A DNA stretch of 64,000 bases from Aliivibrio fischeri (GCF_009727955.1 NZ_WOBR01000013.1:1-64000), one strand, 5' to 3'; shown: positions 27,555 to 39,802, counted from the stretch's first letter. A program made the numbers and translations. The notes: a model not told the origin generated them from the sequence alone.

Positions 27555-28582
27555 GTGAGTTAAAAAAACAGCGTGTTTTTCAATCGCAGGAACTAAAACA
27601 ACAAGATGTAGTTGAATCGCTGAACACTCAAAAATTGTTTAATGATAATGTGACATTCATTCCTCAGAAGACAGAGGATGAAGAGGAGGTAGATACCTCA
27701 GATATAGAAATGTCATTAATAAAAAAGAGAACACATTGGAGCATTAAGACTCTGGTTATTGGTTTTTTAGGGTTAACGCTTTGGCAGAGTGTTGACCATG
27801 TTATTACTGCTATTCAATCGGCCGATTTTCTTTCATTAGGATGGGCTGGATTAATCAGTTTTGCAGCATTAATGGGTGTAACGGCCATTGGTCGAGAATT
27901 ATTGACACTTCGTAAGTTAAAAGATCGTGCTGAGCTTCAAGAGCAAGTTACAGAACTGATAGATGGTAATGGTATAGGGCAAGCAAAGGTTTTTTGTGAA
28001 GGTCTGGCTAGAAAAAACTTAAAACTTAACCCTATTGAATATACTCGTTGGCAGAACAGTATTGAAGCACATCACAGCAATGCTGAAGTATTTGAAATGT
28101 ACGATAGTATGGTCATCTCTGTTCAAGATAAACGAGCAAAAGCTTTAATAAGTAAGCATGCTGGTGAATCTGCTCTAATGGTTGCATTAAGCCCATTAGC
28201 TGTCGTCGATATGTTATTAGTTGCATGGCGTAATATCCGATTAATAGAACAAGTATCAGAAGTTTATGGGGTTGAATTAGGCTATTGGGGCCGGTTGCGC
28301 CTATTTAAAATGGTTCTACAAAACATGGCTTTTGCTGGAGCAACGGAAATAGCAACGGATGTTGGTGTTGATATGATTTCTACTGGTTTAGCTGGAAAAT
28401 TATCAACTCGTGCAGCTCAAGGTTTAGGTATTGGTTTAATTACGGCTCGTTTTGGTTTGAAAACCATGAACTTAATGCGTCCATTGCCTTGGATGAATGA
28501 TGAAGCACCTAAATTATCAGATATGCGTAAAACGATTGTGGCTCAACTAGCATCAAAGTTAGGAACACAAAATTCAAACTAG
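27551..28582 (+). CDS. ycjF: YcjF, UPF0283 inner-membrane protein
   Basis: A 343-aa protein with a charged N-terminus (about residues 1-65) and two adjacent membrane segments (about 70-120). The C-terminal domain has the family patterns DKRAKALISKHAGESALMVA and SPLAVVDMLLVAWRNIRLIE. YcjF is regularly paired with YcjX in Psp regulons; its function is unknown. Translation is coupled to ycjX through the ATGA overlap. Confidence 0.93.
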   Translation: MSELKKQRVFQSQELKQQDVVESLNTQKLFNDNVTFIPQKTEDEEEVDTSDIEMSLIKKRTHWSIKTLVIGFLGLTLWQSVDHVITAIQSADFLSLGWAGLISFAALMGVTAIGRELLTLRKLKDRAELQEQVTELIDGNGIGQAKVFCEGLARKNLKLNPIEYTRWQNSIEAHHSNAEVFEMYDSMVISVQDKRAKALISKHAGESALMVALSPLAVVDMLLVAWRNIRLIEQVSEVYGVELGYWGRLRLFKMVLQNMAFAGATEIATDVGVDMISTGLAGKLSTRAAQGLGIGLITARFGLKTMNLMRPLPWMNDEAPKLSDMRKTIVAQLASKLGTQNSN

Positions 28583-28638
28583 TTAACATCTTCATAAAAA
28601 TCATACTATTTACAAATCAATTAATGATAGTATGAGCT

Positions 28639-28723
28639 CATTAGTCGGGGAGCCAATAGGCTGAGATCGCAATAGCGAACCCGTTGAACCTGATTCAGTT
28701 AGTACTGACGTAGGGAACTAATG
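28639..28723 (+). promoter_or_regulatory. TPP riboswitch (THI element)
   Basis: The conserved core is present: CGGGGAGCC, then GGCTGAGATCGC, ACCCGTTGAACCTGAT, and ACGTAGGGAA. Closing arms CATTAG and CTAATG form P1. It lies 111 bases before thiD and should lower its expression when thiamine pyrophosphate is plentiful. Confidence 0.95.
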
Positions 28724-28759
28724 GTCCTTTGACACGATCTTTTTAGATCCGTTTCTTTT

Positions 28760-28808
28760 GATGAGAGCTTACGCTTATACGTAGGAGTAATCTCATTTGA
28801 CTGTTTTT
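28760..28808 (+). terminator. Probable riboswitch expression-platform terminator
   Basis: ATGAGA and TTAC pair with GTAA and TCTCAT across a 2-base bulge and a 14-base loop. TTTGACTGTTTTT follows. It lies between the TPP aptamer and thiD and would act as the regulated terminator. Confidence 0.55.
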
Positions 28809-28834
28809 CCTAGACGTTAGTTAGGGAAATAAAC

Positions 28835-29689
28835 ATGTCTACATTAACAGCAATAACCTCTTCTAAATCATCTACTTTAAATAAAATAGCAGCAACTCCT
28901 ATTGTATTAACCATTGCTGGCTCTGATAGTGGTGGTGGGGCTGGTATTCAAGCCGATATTAAAGCTATTTCAGCTACAGGAGGTTATGCTTGCTCTGTAA
29001 TTACGGCATTAACCGCTCAAAATACTCAAGGGGTCACAGGAATTTATCCAATTAGCTGTGATTTTGTTGAACAACAACTTGATGCTGTTTTTTCTGATTT
29101 AAATGTGATTGCCGTTAAAATTGGAATGTTGAGTGACTCAGATATTATTCACTCTGTAGCTAAAAAAATTAAACAATATGCTCCTCAATTTTTAGTGGTT
29201 GACCCTGTTATGGTAGCAACTAGTGGAGATTTACTTCTTCAAGCATCTGCAATTGATAGCCTTAAGTCTGAATTACTTCCACTTGCTGATGTAATCACTC
29301 CGAACCTCCCAGAAGCGGCAGCATTAATTAATGCTAAAGTGCCAAAAAATGAAGTCGAAATGACAGCAATGATCAATCAACTTCGTCAATTAGGTGCTAA
29401 GTCGATTTTATTGAAAGGCGGGCATCTAGAAGATGATATAAATAGTACCGATTTACTTATTCTTTCTGATACCGTTGAGCGTTTATCAACGGCACGTATT
29501 GAAACTCGGAATACTCATGGAACGGGTTGTACTTTATCATCAGCAATAGCATCTTATCTAGCTCAAGGGTATAAATTGCAAGATGCAGTAAGCTTAGGGA
29601 AAGAATATATTACTCAAGCGATCATTTATGCTGATAAGTTAAATATAGGTAAGGGACATGGACCTGTGAATCATTTTTATTCTAGATAG
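28835..29689 (+). CDS. thiD: Hydroxymethylpyrimidine / phosphomethylpyrimidine kinase
   Basis: Ribokinase-fold kinase of thiamine synthesis that phosphorylates HMP and then HMP-P. LTIAGSDSGGGAGIQADIKA is the substrate-binding start. DPVMVATSGDLLL and the anion-hole/catalytic block RNTHGTGCTLSSAIASYLAQ follow. The length of 284 aa is slightly long because about 20 N-terminal residues (rich in Ser and Thr) precede the fold. It stands alone, without thiE, thiM or thiC nearby, under its own TPP riboswitch. Confidence 0.95.
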   Translation: MSTLTAITSSKSSTLNKIAATPIVLTIAGSDSGGGAGIQADIKAISATGGYACSVITALTAQNTQGVTGIYPISCDFVEQQLDAVFSDLNVIAVKIGMLSDSDIIHSVAKKIKQYAPQFLVVDPVMVATSGDLLLQASAIDSLKSELLPLADVITPNLPEAAALINAKVPKNEVEMTAMINQLRQLGAKSILLKGGHLEDDINSTDLLILSDTVERLSTARIETRNTHGTGCTLSSAIASYLAQGYKLQDAVSLGKEYITQAIIYADKLNIGKGHGPVNHFYSR

Positions 29690-30485
29690 TTATCTTTTGC
29701 TCTTTTTGTTCTTTTTTCATTTTATACATCGCTTTGTCTGCTGATATTAAAGCCGCTTCAACGTCATTTAGGTTAGTGGTTTTAATTCCATATGCAAAGC
29801 TCACCTGCTCATTTTCAAGTTGCTTATTGACGTGTTCTACAAACTCATTTGCTCTTCCTTTATGGGTAATAGCTATGAATTCATCTCCTCCGACACGTAA
29901 AGCCATTTCCTTTGGATGGCAGGCATATCTTAAAGCATGAGCAAATCTAATTAGCATAAGATCGCCAATCGGGTGGCCTTTTAGGTCATTAACAAGCTTT
30001 AGGCCATTTAAATCAAAATAGATTAAATCGAACTCGTCGAATGGAATTTCGGATAATTTCTTACGGTTATATAACTGAGTTAAATCATCTTTTTTATTTG
30101 CTTTGATAAGGCCGGACATCATGTGTGTAACACCAATAGCGATAAATACAAAAGCGACAAATAGAGATCCGTCGTCAAGTATTGTGTCGATAACTTCAAA
30201 TCTATCGGCATATTCTTCAATTTGGGGAACTTCAGTTAAGAGATCGTAGGCTTTATTGAATAGCAATAACCAAGAACCAATAAGTAAAAATCGATGAGGT
30301 TTAAAAACAGAATAAGCGGTTTGGTATATATAAATTAAGAGAATGAGGGTGCTGCCTTCAAACCCGAGATCGGCTAATGACTCAAACCCAAGCTCTTGGT
30401 AGAAGGCAATACATAAAGATAGACCAAAAAGTAGTATAAAAGCGGTGATTAGGGGACTTTTTCTGTCTAACATGAAATGAACCAT
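29682..30485 (-). CDS. Membrane diguanylate cyclase (GGDEF)
   Basis: A 267-aa protein with about four N-terminal membrane segments (residues about 8-125) and a C-terminal GGDEF domain. The active-site loop is intact, ALRVGGDEFIAI, and the metal-binding stretch is YFDLNGLKLVNDLKGHPIGD. The position that would hold the RxxD inhibitory site reads HPKE, so product inhibition through that site is not expected. The domain is on the short side. It is convergent with thiD and the stops overlap by 8 bases, with no terminator between them. ATG at 30473 is an alternative start. Confidence 0.85.
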   Translation of the reverse strand: MVHFMLDRKSPLITAFILLFGLSLCIAFYQELGFESLADLGFEGSTLILLIYIYQTAYSVFKPHRFLLIGSWLLLFNKAYDLLTEVPQIEEYADRFEVIDTILDDGSLFVAFVFIAIGVTHMMSGLIKANKKDDLTQLYNRKKLSEIPFDEFDLIYFDLNGLKLVNDLKGHPIGDLMLIRFAHALRYACHPKEMALRVGGDEFIAITHKGRANEFVEHVNKQLENEQVSFAYGIKTTNLNDVEAALISADKAMYKMKKEQKEQKITI

Positions 30486-30849
30486 TCAATAATGTATTGA
30501 TATACATACCATACTTCGTTTTCATTAAAAAATAAATGCTCACAAAGGATAAGTTTAAGTAAATTGGGGATAATAGAAACAAAGTTGAAGTTATTTGCGT
30601 AATTTAGCAATAAAAATGCGATAAGTGACGTTTGTTATCAACAAATATTATTTTGTGAAGTTAGAAAGCTATGTTTAAGGTAATTACTCTTTTCTTGTAG
30701 AAAAGTAAGGTAAATGTAAATGGCATGATGTGATGACATTTCTTTAGTGAATTATTGGCACGAAAATTGATAATAAAATGGAATAATAATTATGTTATCC
30801 GCTGCAACTTATAACAAAGAAGTAGATGGAGCTTCCAAAGAGAAAATTT
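30486..30849. other. Divergent intergenic region before Cache chemoreceptor
   Basis: This 364-base AT-rich stretch holds the upstream region of the minus-strand diguanylate cyclase and the sigma-54-type promoter of the chemoreceptor (30756-30771). I see no small gene or large repeat in it. Confidence 0.5.
30756..30771 (+). promoter_or_regulatory. Sigma-54 promoter of Cache chemoreceptor
   Basis: TGGCACG-AAAA-TTGAT matches the sigma-54 consensus TGGCACG-N4-TTGCW at 11 of 12 defined bases with exact spacing. It lies about 80 bases before the chemoreceptor start. Sigma-54 drives much of the Vibrio flagellar cascade, so flagellar co-regulation is plausible. Confidence 0.75.
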
Positions 30850-32511
30850 ATGAACTTATCAATAAAATCAAGATTGTATTTGCTTGCAATATTGCCAATC
30901 GTTTTAACCTCTTTGTTAATCATGTTAATGACATACAAAGAAACCAATGCGCTTAATCAAGCGCAAATGGATATGACGCGTACGCAAATGATGGAGATGA
31001 AGCGCGTAGAACTGAAATCGTATTTAGATATCGTTTCATCTGAGTTGGAACACCTTGAAAAACAAGGGAAATCAATAGATGAAGTGCTTGAAACACTAAA
31101 ACCGATTCAATTTGCTGATACAGGTTATTTATTTGGTTTCAAATCCAATGGTGTACGAATTTTACAAGGTAATACCAATGATATTGGTAATAATATGTGG
31201 AATGCGAAAGATAAAAGAGGCAACTATTTAATTCAAGATATTATTACTGCCGCTAAAAATAAGTCTGGATATTCAACATATTACTACCCTAAATTAAATG
31301 AAACGGTTGCTTTACCTAAGTTAGCTTATAGCGTTTATTTTTCTACATGGGATTTGATTGTAGGTACTGGTTTTTACACTGATGATGTTGATGCCGTTAT
31401 TGCTGATATGAAAGCATTAAGTGATGCACAACTTGCGCAGAGTATGAAAGCAATTGTTTTATTTACATTAATTATTGTTGCTGTTGTTGCTATGATTGGT
31501 TTTTACATCAATAGAAGCATTATGTCTCCGATTCAAAAGTTTGATGAATCTATTCGTTCATTTGCTTCGGGTGATGCTGATTTAACAGCGAGAATGCCCG
31601 AATTTACTGTTCCTGAGTTTAACCAATTGAGTCATAATTTTAACTTATTTGTTAGTTCTCTACATCAAATTATCAGTAATGTATCGCTAGTTAGTCAAGA
31701 TGTTGTCGCTGAAACTACTCGAATGTCAGAACGTTCAGCACAAGTTAATGCTGTTGTGACAAATCAGCGTTCTGAAACTGAGCAAATTGCTACAGCAATG
31801 ACTGAGTTAACGACGTCTTCTCATGAGATATCTGCTAATGCTGAGCAAGCAGCTAATTCAGCTCAAGATGCTGATAATAATGCACAAGTTGCAATGCAAA
31901 CCGTAAATGAAGCATCAGAATCAGTGAAGACGTTAGCTGCAGAATTGGATGAAGCAAGTGATGTTATTTCAAAACTTGAAGGTGATGTACAAAATATCGC
32001 AAGTACGTTATCCGTTATTCAAGATATCGCTGAACAAACTAACTTGTTAGCTCTTAATGCGGCCATTGAAGCGGCAAGAGCTGGGGAGCAAGGGCGTGGT
32101 TTTGCCGTTGTTGCTGATGAAGTTCGTAAATTAGCGAGTCGTACTCAAGAGAGTACAGCACAAATTCATCAACGAATTGAAGCGCTTAAGTCAGGTTCTG
32201 ATTCTGCGGTACAAGTGATGGCGGCAAGTAAAAACTTCAGTACATTGACCGTAACTAAAGCGGTTGCGGCATCTGAGTCGTTAAGCCAAATTTTAGTGTC
32301 TGTTAATACAATCATGGAAATGAACTCATTAATAGCGACAGCGACCCAAGAGCAGAGTTTGGTTGGTCAAGAGATCTCTGAGCGCATTGTATCAGTATCT
32401 GATCAGAGTTCAGAATCAGCAGATTTAGCGAGTCAAAACCGCTCTGGTGGTATTGTGTTAAACCAAAAAGCTAACGAACTATCAGAGTTAGTTGAGCGTT
32501 TTACACTTTAA
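30850..32511 (+). CDS. Methyl-accepting chemotaxis protein with single Cache domain
   Basis: Chemoreceptor with TM1 at about residues 9-28, a periplasmic sCache_2-type domain (about 35-190; [19 protein letters not shown] and [17 protein letters not shown]) and TM2 near 195-215. HAMP and a signalling domain with [20 protein letters not shown] follow. sCache_2 receptors often bind small carboxylates, so an organic-acid ligand is a reasonable guess. I chose the ATG at 30850 because AAGAG lies seven bases upstream and it gives [15 protein letters not shown] at 30826 is in frame. Its sequence is unlike the pair at 10.5 and 14.9 kb outside the signalling tip. Confidence 0.92.
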   Translation: MNLSIKSRLYLLAILPIVLTSLLIMLMTYKETNALNQAQMDMTRTQMMEMKRVELKSYLDIVSSELEHLEKQGKSIDEVLETLKPIQFADTGYLFGFKSNGVRILQGNTNDIGNNMWNAKDKRGNYLIQDIITAAKNKSGYSTYYYPKLNETVALPKLAYSVYFSTWDLIVGTGFYTDDVDAVIADMKALSDAQLAQSMKAIVLFTLIIVAVVAMIGFYINRSIMSPIQKFDESIRSFASGDADLTARMPEFTVPEFNQLSHNFNLFVSSLHQIISNVSLVSQDVVAETTRMSERSAQVNAVVTNQRSETEQIATAMTELTTSSHEISANAEQAANSAQDADNNAQVAMQTVNEASESVKTLAAELDEASDVISKLEGDVQNIASTLSVIQDIAEQTNLLALNAAIEAARAGEQGRGFAVVADEVRKLASRTQESTAQIHQRIEALKSGSDSAVQVMAASKNFSTLTVTKAVAASESLSQILVSVNTIMEMNSLIATATQEQSLVGQEISERIVSVSDQSSESADLASQNRSGGIVLNQKANELSELVERFTL

Positions 32512-32532
32512 TCGATAAGTAAATTAATACAT

Positions 32533-32567
32533 AAAAGCACAAGATTGATGAGATCTTGTGCTTTTTT
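32533..32567 (+). terminator. Rho-independent terminator after Cache chemoreceptor
   Basis: AAAAGCACAAGAT pairs with ATCTTGTGCTTTTTT around a 7-base loop, starting 22 bases after the stop. It also touches the end of the convergent ydjM-like gene. Confidence 0.9.
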
Positions 32568-32568
32568 A

Positions 32569-33267
32569 TTACCATAATTTAAAGGTATCCCAATTACTTA
32601 ATGCTTCAATACTTGAATCAGTTGGAGGTGCTAAAAAAGCTAAAATAACCGTAGCAATTACGAATATTGCAGATAGCGACAAGTTTGAAAAATCTGTCAG
32701 TTTTAATGCTGAACCAAATGAGCGTTTAATACGAACATTGGCCAAATCAACACTGTATATTTCGTCTAATAGAAGATGAATGACACCACCACAGAATACA
32801 AAGATGCCGGATAACCAAGCAAATAGATCCGCATTTTTAAATTTGTCATTGATAATAAAAGCGGTTGTGTTTGTGGTTAGTAAGCCGCAAAAGAGCAAAA
32901 ATAACAGTGAATGACATATGCCTCTATGAATCGTTTGCCACTCGAACACGTTTCGGATCCCGTATTTTATAATTAGGTGTATTACCACGGGTAAACCAAT
33001 TAAGAGCATAAATTGCCTTTCATTAATGGCATCACTCGTAAAATAGCGAATACTGAGTAAAACAATGCACACAGTAAAGAGGTTAAAAATAATATCGAGA
33101 GAGGTTGAATTGTCTGAGTCAATATCAGGCAGTAGGCCACCAATGGTACCTAAAAACCAAAGCCATAATGCAGTATCAAGATCGATATGATTAGCGGAAA
33201 GAAGTGCAGCAGATGCGACACCTGATGTTAATGCGGCGACATTTAAATGTGTGCTGAAATTTGCCAT
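32569..33267 (-). CDS. ydjM: YdjM-family membrane-bound metal-dependent hydrolase
   Basis: A 232-aa inner-membrane protein with about five or six hydrophobic segments. Family hallmarks are an early histidine in STHLNVAAL, GGLLPDIDSDNS (about residues 42-53) and the histidine pair HRGICHSLLF (about 115), likely metal ligands. E. coli ydjM is an SOS-regulated gene of this family; I saw no LexA box here. The enzymatic substrate is unknown. Confidence 0.85.
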   Translation of the reverse strand: MANFSTHLNVAALTSGVASAALLSANHIDLDTALWLWFLGTIGGLLPDIDSDNSTSLDIIFNLFTVCIVLLSIRYFTSDAINERQFMLLIGLPVVIHLIIKYGIRNVFEWQTIHRGICHSLLFLLFCGLLTTNTTAFIINDKFKNADLFAWLSGIFVFCGGVIHLLLDEIYSVDLANVRIKRSFGSALKLTDFSNLSLSAIFVIATVILAFLAPPTDSSIEALSNWDTFKLW

Positions 33268-33323
33268 AGGTTTTCTAAGAATTCTTTTGTAATATGAAGG
33301 CTGATTAATTGAGATAAGAAATT

Positions 33324-33494
33324 ATGTTTAAAATATTTGCATTACTGTTCATCGCGTTAGGTATCTATATCGGAATGAATTACGGCGATGAAGTTCAAAG
33401 TGTTATGGATTCAGATGCCTTTGAGCAAGTACAAGATACTTTGGTTGATGGAAAAGATCTTGTGATTGAAAAAATTGAAGATGCTGTTCAGTAA
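33324..33494 (+). CDS. 56-aa single-pass membrane protein
   Basis: A small frame, MFKIFALLFIALGIYIGMNY..., with one hydrophobic segment (residues about 3-18) and an acidic, helical cytoplasmic or periplasmic tail. A strong terminator starts 27 bases after its stop, and the gene is divergent from the ydjM-like gene. That placement and the coherent protein pattern support a real gene. I do not know its function. Confidence 0.75.
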   Translation: MFKIFALLFIALGIYIGMNYGDEVQSVMDSDAFEQVQDTLVDGKDLVIEKIEDAVQ

Positions 33495-33520
33495 TAATTA
33501 GCATGTTCGATGGATAAAAT

Positions 33521-33558
33521 AAAAATCCCCCTTGATAGCAATATCGTGGGGGATTTTT
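33521..33558 (+). terminator. Rho-independent terminator after 56-aa gene
   Basis: AAAAATCCCCC pairs with GGGGGATTTTT around a 16-base loop that can pair further (GATA/TATC). T-run on the plus strand. Confidence 0.9.
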
Positions 33559-33659
33559 GATTCTATACAAACGAATCATGAAAACAAGAGAATAACTGTT
33601 TTTATATACAGTTATTCTCTGTTTTGGTTAAATTCACGGCTAACGATGCGTGAATTAAC

Positions 33660-34328
33660 TTATTTAAGCGGTAAAATTGTGATTTCTACACGGCGGTTAC
33701 AAGCACGGCCTTGTTTTGTAGAGTTATCACAAACTGGGTAACGAGCACCGTAACCACGAGCATTAACTCGACCAGCAGCAACGTCTTGCTTAATTAGGTA
33801 AGTACGTACTGAATCAGCACGTTGCTCTGATAGTGTTTGGTTTTTAGTTGCATTACCTGAACTGTCAGTATGACCATCAATTTGAAGAGCTGTATCTGGG
33901 TACTCAACAAGGATACGCGCAACACCGTTTAATGTGTTGTAGATACTAGCATCTAATTGGTATGAGCTAGATTGGAAACCAATGCCGTTGTCCATTACGA
34001 GTTTAAGTTCGTTTTTGCCTACACGTTCAACTTGAACGCCAGAACTCTTAAGTTCATTACGTAGTGCTTTTTCTTGTTGGTCGAAGTAGTAACCTACACC
34101 ACCACCCACAGCACCACCTGCAGCTGCACCAATTAATGCGTTTTTACGACGCTCTTTTGCGTTATCACCTGTTGCAAGACCAATTGCAACGCCTGCAAGT
34201 GCACCAGCAAGAACGCCTTTAGTTGCTGAGTTTGTTTCAGACTCACCAGTTGTTGCGTTTTGGCGTTGAGTTGCCTGACAGCCAGTTAATGAAATAAGTA
34301 ATGCAAGCGCAATTGTGATTTTTTTCAT
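33660..34328 (-). CDS. OmpA-family lipoprotein with glycine-zipper domain (YiaD-like)
   Basis: A 222-aa outer-membrane lipoprotein. The signal ends in the lipobox LTGC (Cys about 17). A glycine-zipper segment follows (about residues 38-80; GVLAGALAGVAIGLATGD and GAAAGGAVGGGVGYYFD). The C-terminal OmpA-like domain (about 110-220) binds peptidoglycan; it has IDGHTDSSGNATKNQTLSEQ and RGYGARYPVCDN. It resembles E. coli YiaD. It probably helps hold the envelope together. Confidence 0.9.
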   Translation of the reverse strand: MKKITIALALLISLTGCQATQRQNATTGESETNSATKGVLAGALAGVAIGLATGDNAKERRKNALIGAAAGGAVGGGVGYYFDQQEKALRNELKSSGVQVERVGKNELKLVMDNGIGFQSSSYQLDASIYNTLNGVARILVEYPDTALQIDGHTDSSGNATKNQTLSEQRADSVRTYLIKQDVAAGRVNARGYGARYPVCDNSTKQGRACNRRVEITILPLK

Positions 34329-34470
34329 GTTTTTCTCTAGTTATATACATCTGTGGCGCGCAGTTTACTCCTAGATGATCAAAAATCAATGCTTTATGTG
34401 AAAGGTTATTGACAAAAATACTGATAATAACGTGATAAATGTCACCTCTATGTTTAGAGAAATAGAGAGC

Positions 34471-34938
34471 TTATTTTTCTAGATTTGCTAATAGCTTTTC
34501 ACAGGTCGCTTTTAACTGTTGCAGTTCTTCAAGCTGTAATTGGCTTTTACAAAAAATACCATCGGGTACAGATAGAGCTTTGTTTTTTAGTTCAATACCT
34601 TGTTTTGTAAGGAAAACCAAACGGATACGCTCGTCTTCTTTGCTGCGCTCTCTTGTGACTATTCCTTTTGATTCTAATCGCTTAAGTAAAGGGGTTAGGG
34701 TGCCAGAGTCAAGGTGTAGATCATGTCCTAGCTCTTTTACATTAATGCCATTTTTTTCCCAAATAACCATCATTGCGAGATATTGAGGATAGGTAAGATC
34801 CAATGCATTGAGCAATGGGCGATATGCTCTGATCATGGCATTAGATGCGCTGTATAAAGAGAAACACACTTGATTCTTAAGTAATAATTGAGGGGAATCA
34901 ATATTATTTTTATCTTGGGTTTTGTGTTGTTTTTCCAT
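34471..34938 (-). CDS. ohrR: Organic-peroxide-sensing MarR-family repressor OhrR
   Basis: A 155-aa winged-helix repressor of ohr. The reactive cysteine is in NQVCFSLYSAS (Cys25), the position of the peroxide-sensing Cys in OhrR. Additional cysteines at about 130 and 146 suggest the two-Cys type, in which a disulfide forms after oxidation. The DNA-binding core reads SGTLTPLLKRLESKGIVTRE. I chose the ATG at 34938 (MEKQHKTQ) with a GAGG element upstream; an in-frame start at 34989 would run over the operator. Divergent from ohr. Confidence 0.9.
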   Translation of the reverse strand: MEKQHKTQDKNNIDSPQLLLKNQVCFSLYSASNAMIRAYRPLLNALDLTYPQYLAMMVIWEKNGINVKELGHDLHLDSGTLTPLLKRLESKGIVTRERSKEDERIRLVFLTKQGIELKNKALSVPDGIFCKSQLQLEELQQLKATCEKLLANLEK

Positions 34939-34959
34939 TGATGCCTCTTTGAATAAAAA

Positions 34960-34977
34960 TAGATTGTGCACAATATA
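34960..34977. promoter_or_regulatory. OhrR-type operator 1
   Basis: TAGATTGTGCACAATATA fits the OhrR palindrome pattern TACAATT-AATTGTA loosely. It is nearly the reverse complement of the second site at 35018-35035 (12 of the 14 core bases agree). It lies just before ohrR. Confidence 0.65.
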
Positions 34978-35017
34978 CTTGTATTTCATTTAAGAATCGA
35001 CATATACTGAATGAAAT

Positions 35018-35035
35018 TAAATTGTACGCAATCTA
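35018..35035. promoter_or_regulatory. OhrR-type operator 2
   Basis: TAAATTGTACGCAATCTA, the mirror copy of operator 1, lies about 54 bases before ohr. Two sites in opposite orientation between divergent ohrR and ohr fit repression of both genes. Confidence 0.65.
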
Positions 35036-35088
35036 ATTGTTGGCAATTTTTATAGATTAAATAGAATTTAGAATAAAGGGGCACCATC

Positions 35089-35511
35089 ATGACAACATTG
35101 TATACAACAAAAGCAACGGCTTTGGCTGGACGTAGTGGTCAAGTAAAAACAGATGATAATATGCTTGAGCTTGCATTAAGTTATCCAAAAGAAATGGGCG
35201 GTACAGGGGAAGCAACGAACCCAGAGCAGTTGTTTGCAGCAGGCTATTCCGCATGTTTTTCAAATGCGATTCTTCATGTGGCTCGTGAAATGAAAATTAA
35301 GTTAACTCAAGCTCCAGTAACTGCTGAAGTTGGTATAGGCCCAAATAGTGCGGGTGGTTTTGCTTTAACGGTTGCGCTTGCTGTTGTACTTGATTTAGAA
35401 GACCAACAAGCACAACAATTAGTAAAAGCAGCGCATCAAGTTTGTCCATATTCAAATGCGGTTAAAGGGAATATTGATGTAAAACTCTCTGTAAATGACG
35501 TAGCACTTTAA
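35089..35511 (+). CDS. ohr: Organic hydroperoxide resistance protein Ohr
   Basis: A 140-aa thiol peroxidase of the Ohr/OsmC fold that reduces organic (lipid) hydroperoxides. The two catalytic cysteines are in GYSACFSNAI (Cys56) and HQVCPYSNAV (Cys119). NPEQLFAAGYSACF is the Ohr signature. Length is normal. It is controlled by the adjacent OhrR and followed 18 bases later by a DoxX gene. Confidence 0.96.
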   Translation: MTTLYTTKATALAGRSGQVKTDDNMLELALSYPKEMGGTGEATNPEQLFAAGYSACFSNAILHVAREMKIKLTQAPVTAEVGIGPNSAGGFALTVALAVVLDLEDQQAQQLVKAAHQVCPYSNAVKGNIDVKLSVNDVAL

Positions 35512-35529
35512 CTTGTAAGGAATGATTAA

Positions 35530-35925
35530 ATGAACACGTTATTATTGACGGCAGGGCGTCTACTTCTTGCTTTGTATTTTTTGATCCCAGGTATCATGAA
35601 GTTTGTATCTTGGGATATGCACATCCAGTTGATGGAAAAGCATGAGATGCCGTTTATACCTGCTTTGCTAGGGCTCGCTGGTGTTTTCCAAATTGGTGCT
35701 GCGATTTTATTGATTGCAAACCGCTTTACGTGGATCGTTGCTTTGTTATTAGCCGGCTTAGTACTTGTGATTAATGTCTCTTTACATGATTTCTGGAATT
35801 ATTCAGGGATGGAAGGGGCGCATGAAATGCAAAATTTCATTAAAAACTTAGGCATTTTTGCTGGTTTACTCGTACTTTCTGCTCACTCTATGCCTGAGTG
35901 TTGTAAGACAAAAAAGAAATCATAA
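35530..35925 (+). CDS. DoxX-family membrane protein
   Basis: A 131-aa protein with four hydrophobic segments and the DoxX start ALYFLIPGIMKFVSWD. The motif MEKHEMPFIPALLGLAGVFQ is typical of DoxX/YphA relatives. It shares the ohr transcript and ends before a terminator, so a role in handling oxidised lipids or thiols is inferred from context only. The ending CCKTKKKS has two adjacent cysteines. Confidence 0.87.
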   Translation: MNTLLLTAGRLLLALYFLIPGIMKFVSWDMHIQLMEKHEMPFIPALLGLAGVFQIGAAILLIANRFTWIVALLLAGLVLVINVSLHDFWNYSGMEGAHEMQNFIKNLGIFAGLLVLSAHSMPECCKTKKKS

Positions 35926-35948
35926 TAAAATGTGGGTTGTGTAATAAA

Positions 35949-35982
35949 GAAAGGGATATGAAGTGAACCATATCCCTTTTTT
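35949..35982 (+). terminator. Rho-independent terminator after ohr-doxX
   Basis: AAAGGGATATG pairs with CATATCCCTTTTTT around a 9-base loop. It also stands near the end of the convergent ygjK-like gene. Confidence 0.88.
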
Positions 35983-36005
35983 ATTAATGAGTTAAATTGC
36001 TCTAC

Positions 36006-38393
<2,388 letters not shown>

Positions 38394-38406
38394 TTATTCT
38401 CAGTTA

Positions 38407-38420
38407 AGTAAAGTTTTACT
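38407..38420. promoter_or_regulatory. EbgR-like operator before ygjK
   Basis: AGTAAAGTTTTACT has half-sites AGTAAA and TTTACT separated by GT. Near-identical 14-base sites occur before ebgA (54345) and ebgR (55687), which points to the LacI-family protein EbgR. An outer pair, AGTTAA and TTAACT, extends the symmetry. Confidence 0.6.
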
Positions 38421-38465
38421 AAATTTAACTTATGCATGGTAGTTATAAATGTAGGCAGTTTCAGT

Positions 38466-38496
38466 GAAGCTTGTCTCACAAAATTCAACAAGCTTC
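38466..38496 (-). repeat. Hairpin between ygjJ and ygjK
   Basis: GAAGCTTGT and ACAAGCTTC form a perfect 9-base stem with a 13-base loop, 19 bases after the ygjJ stop on the minus strand. No T-run follows, so it is more likely a stabilising or partial-termination element. Confidence 0.5.
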
Positions 38497-38514
38497 ATAA
38501 ACAGTGTGATCTAC

Positions 38515-39522
<1,008 letters not shown>

Positions 39523-39689
39523 TCACTGTAGTAGAATTCATTTTTATAGGTAAATATTGGAAAACAACGCTTCTGTAATTGTGTTTGTAGCGATGACCAA
39601 TAAGAGAAAGAATATCGATGAGAAGGTTGAAATAGTAGGCTTTAAAGGGAAAAGTGTGAGTATGTTAAGACGATTTTTACTTATATTTA

Positions 39690-39703
39690 CCTAAATTTTT
39701 ACT
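39690..39703. promoter_or_regulatory. Weak EbgR-like operator before ygjJ
   Basis: CCTAAATTTTTACT agrees with the ebgR site ACTAAAGTTTTACT at 12 of 14 bases. It lies about 180 bases before ygjJ. In an AT-rich region a match of this quality could be chance. Confidence 0.35.
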
Positions 39704-39802
39704 TATGAAAAAATTACATGATTTGATTTTTAGAATCGCTATGATTATTGTTTTAGCAATGAAAATTAAGCGCTAATATAATCATGCATAGATTAATCGA
39801 AT

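Noticed and set aside
32558-32779. 73-codon plus-strand frame opposite the ydjM-like gene
   Set aside because: It starts within a terminator and overlaps the end of a convincing membrane-protein gene; the protein shows no plausible pattern.
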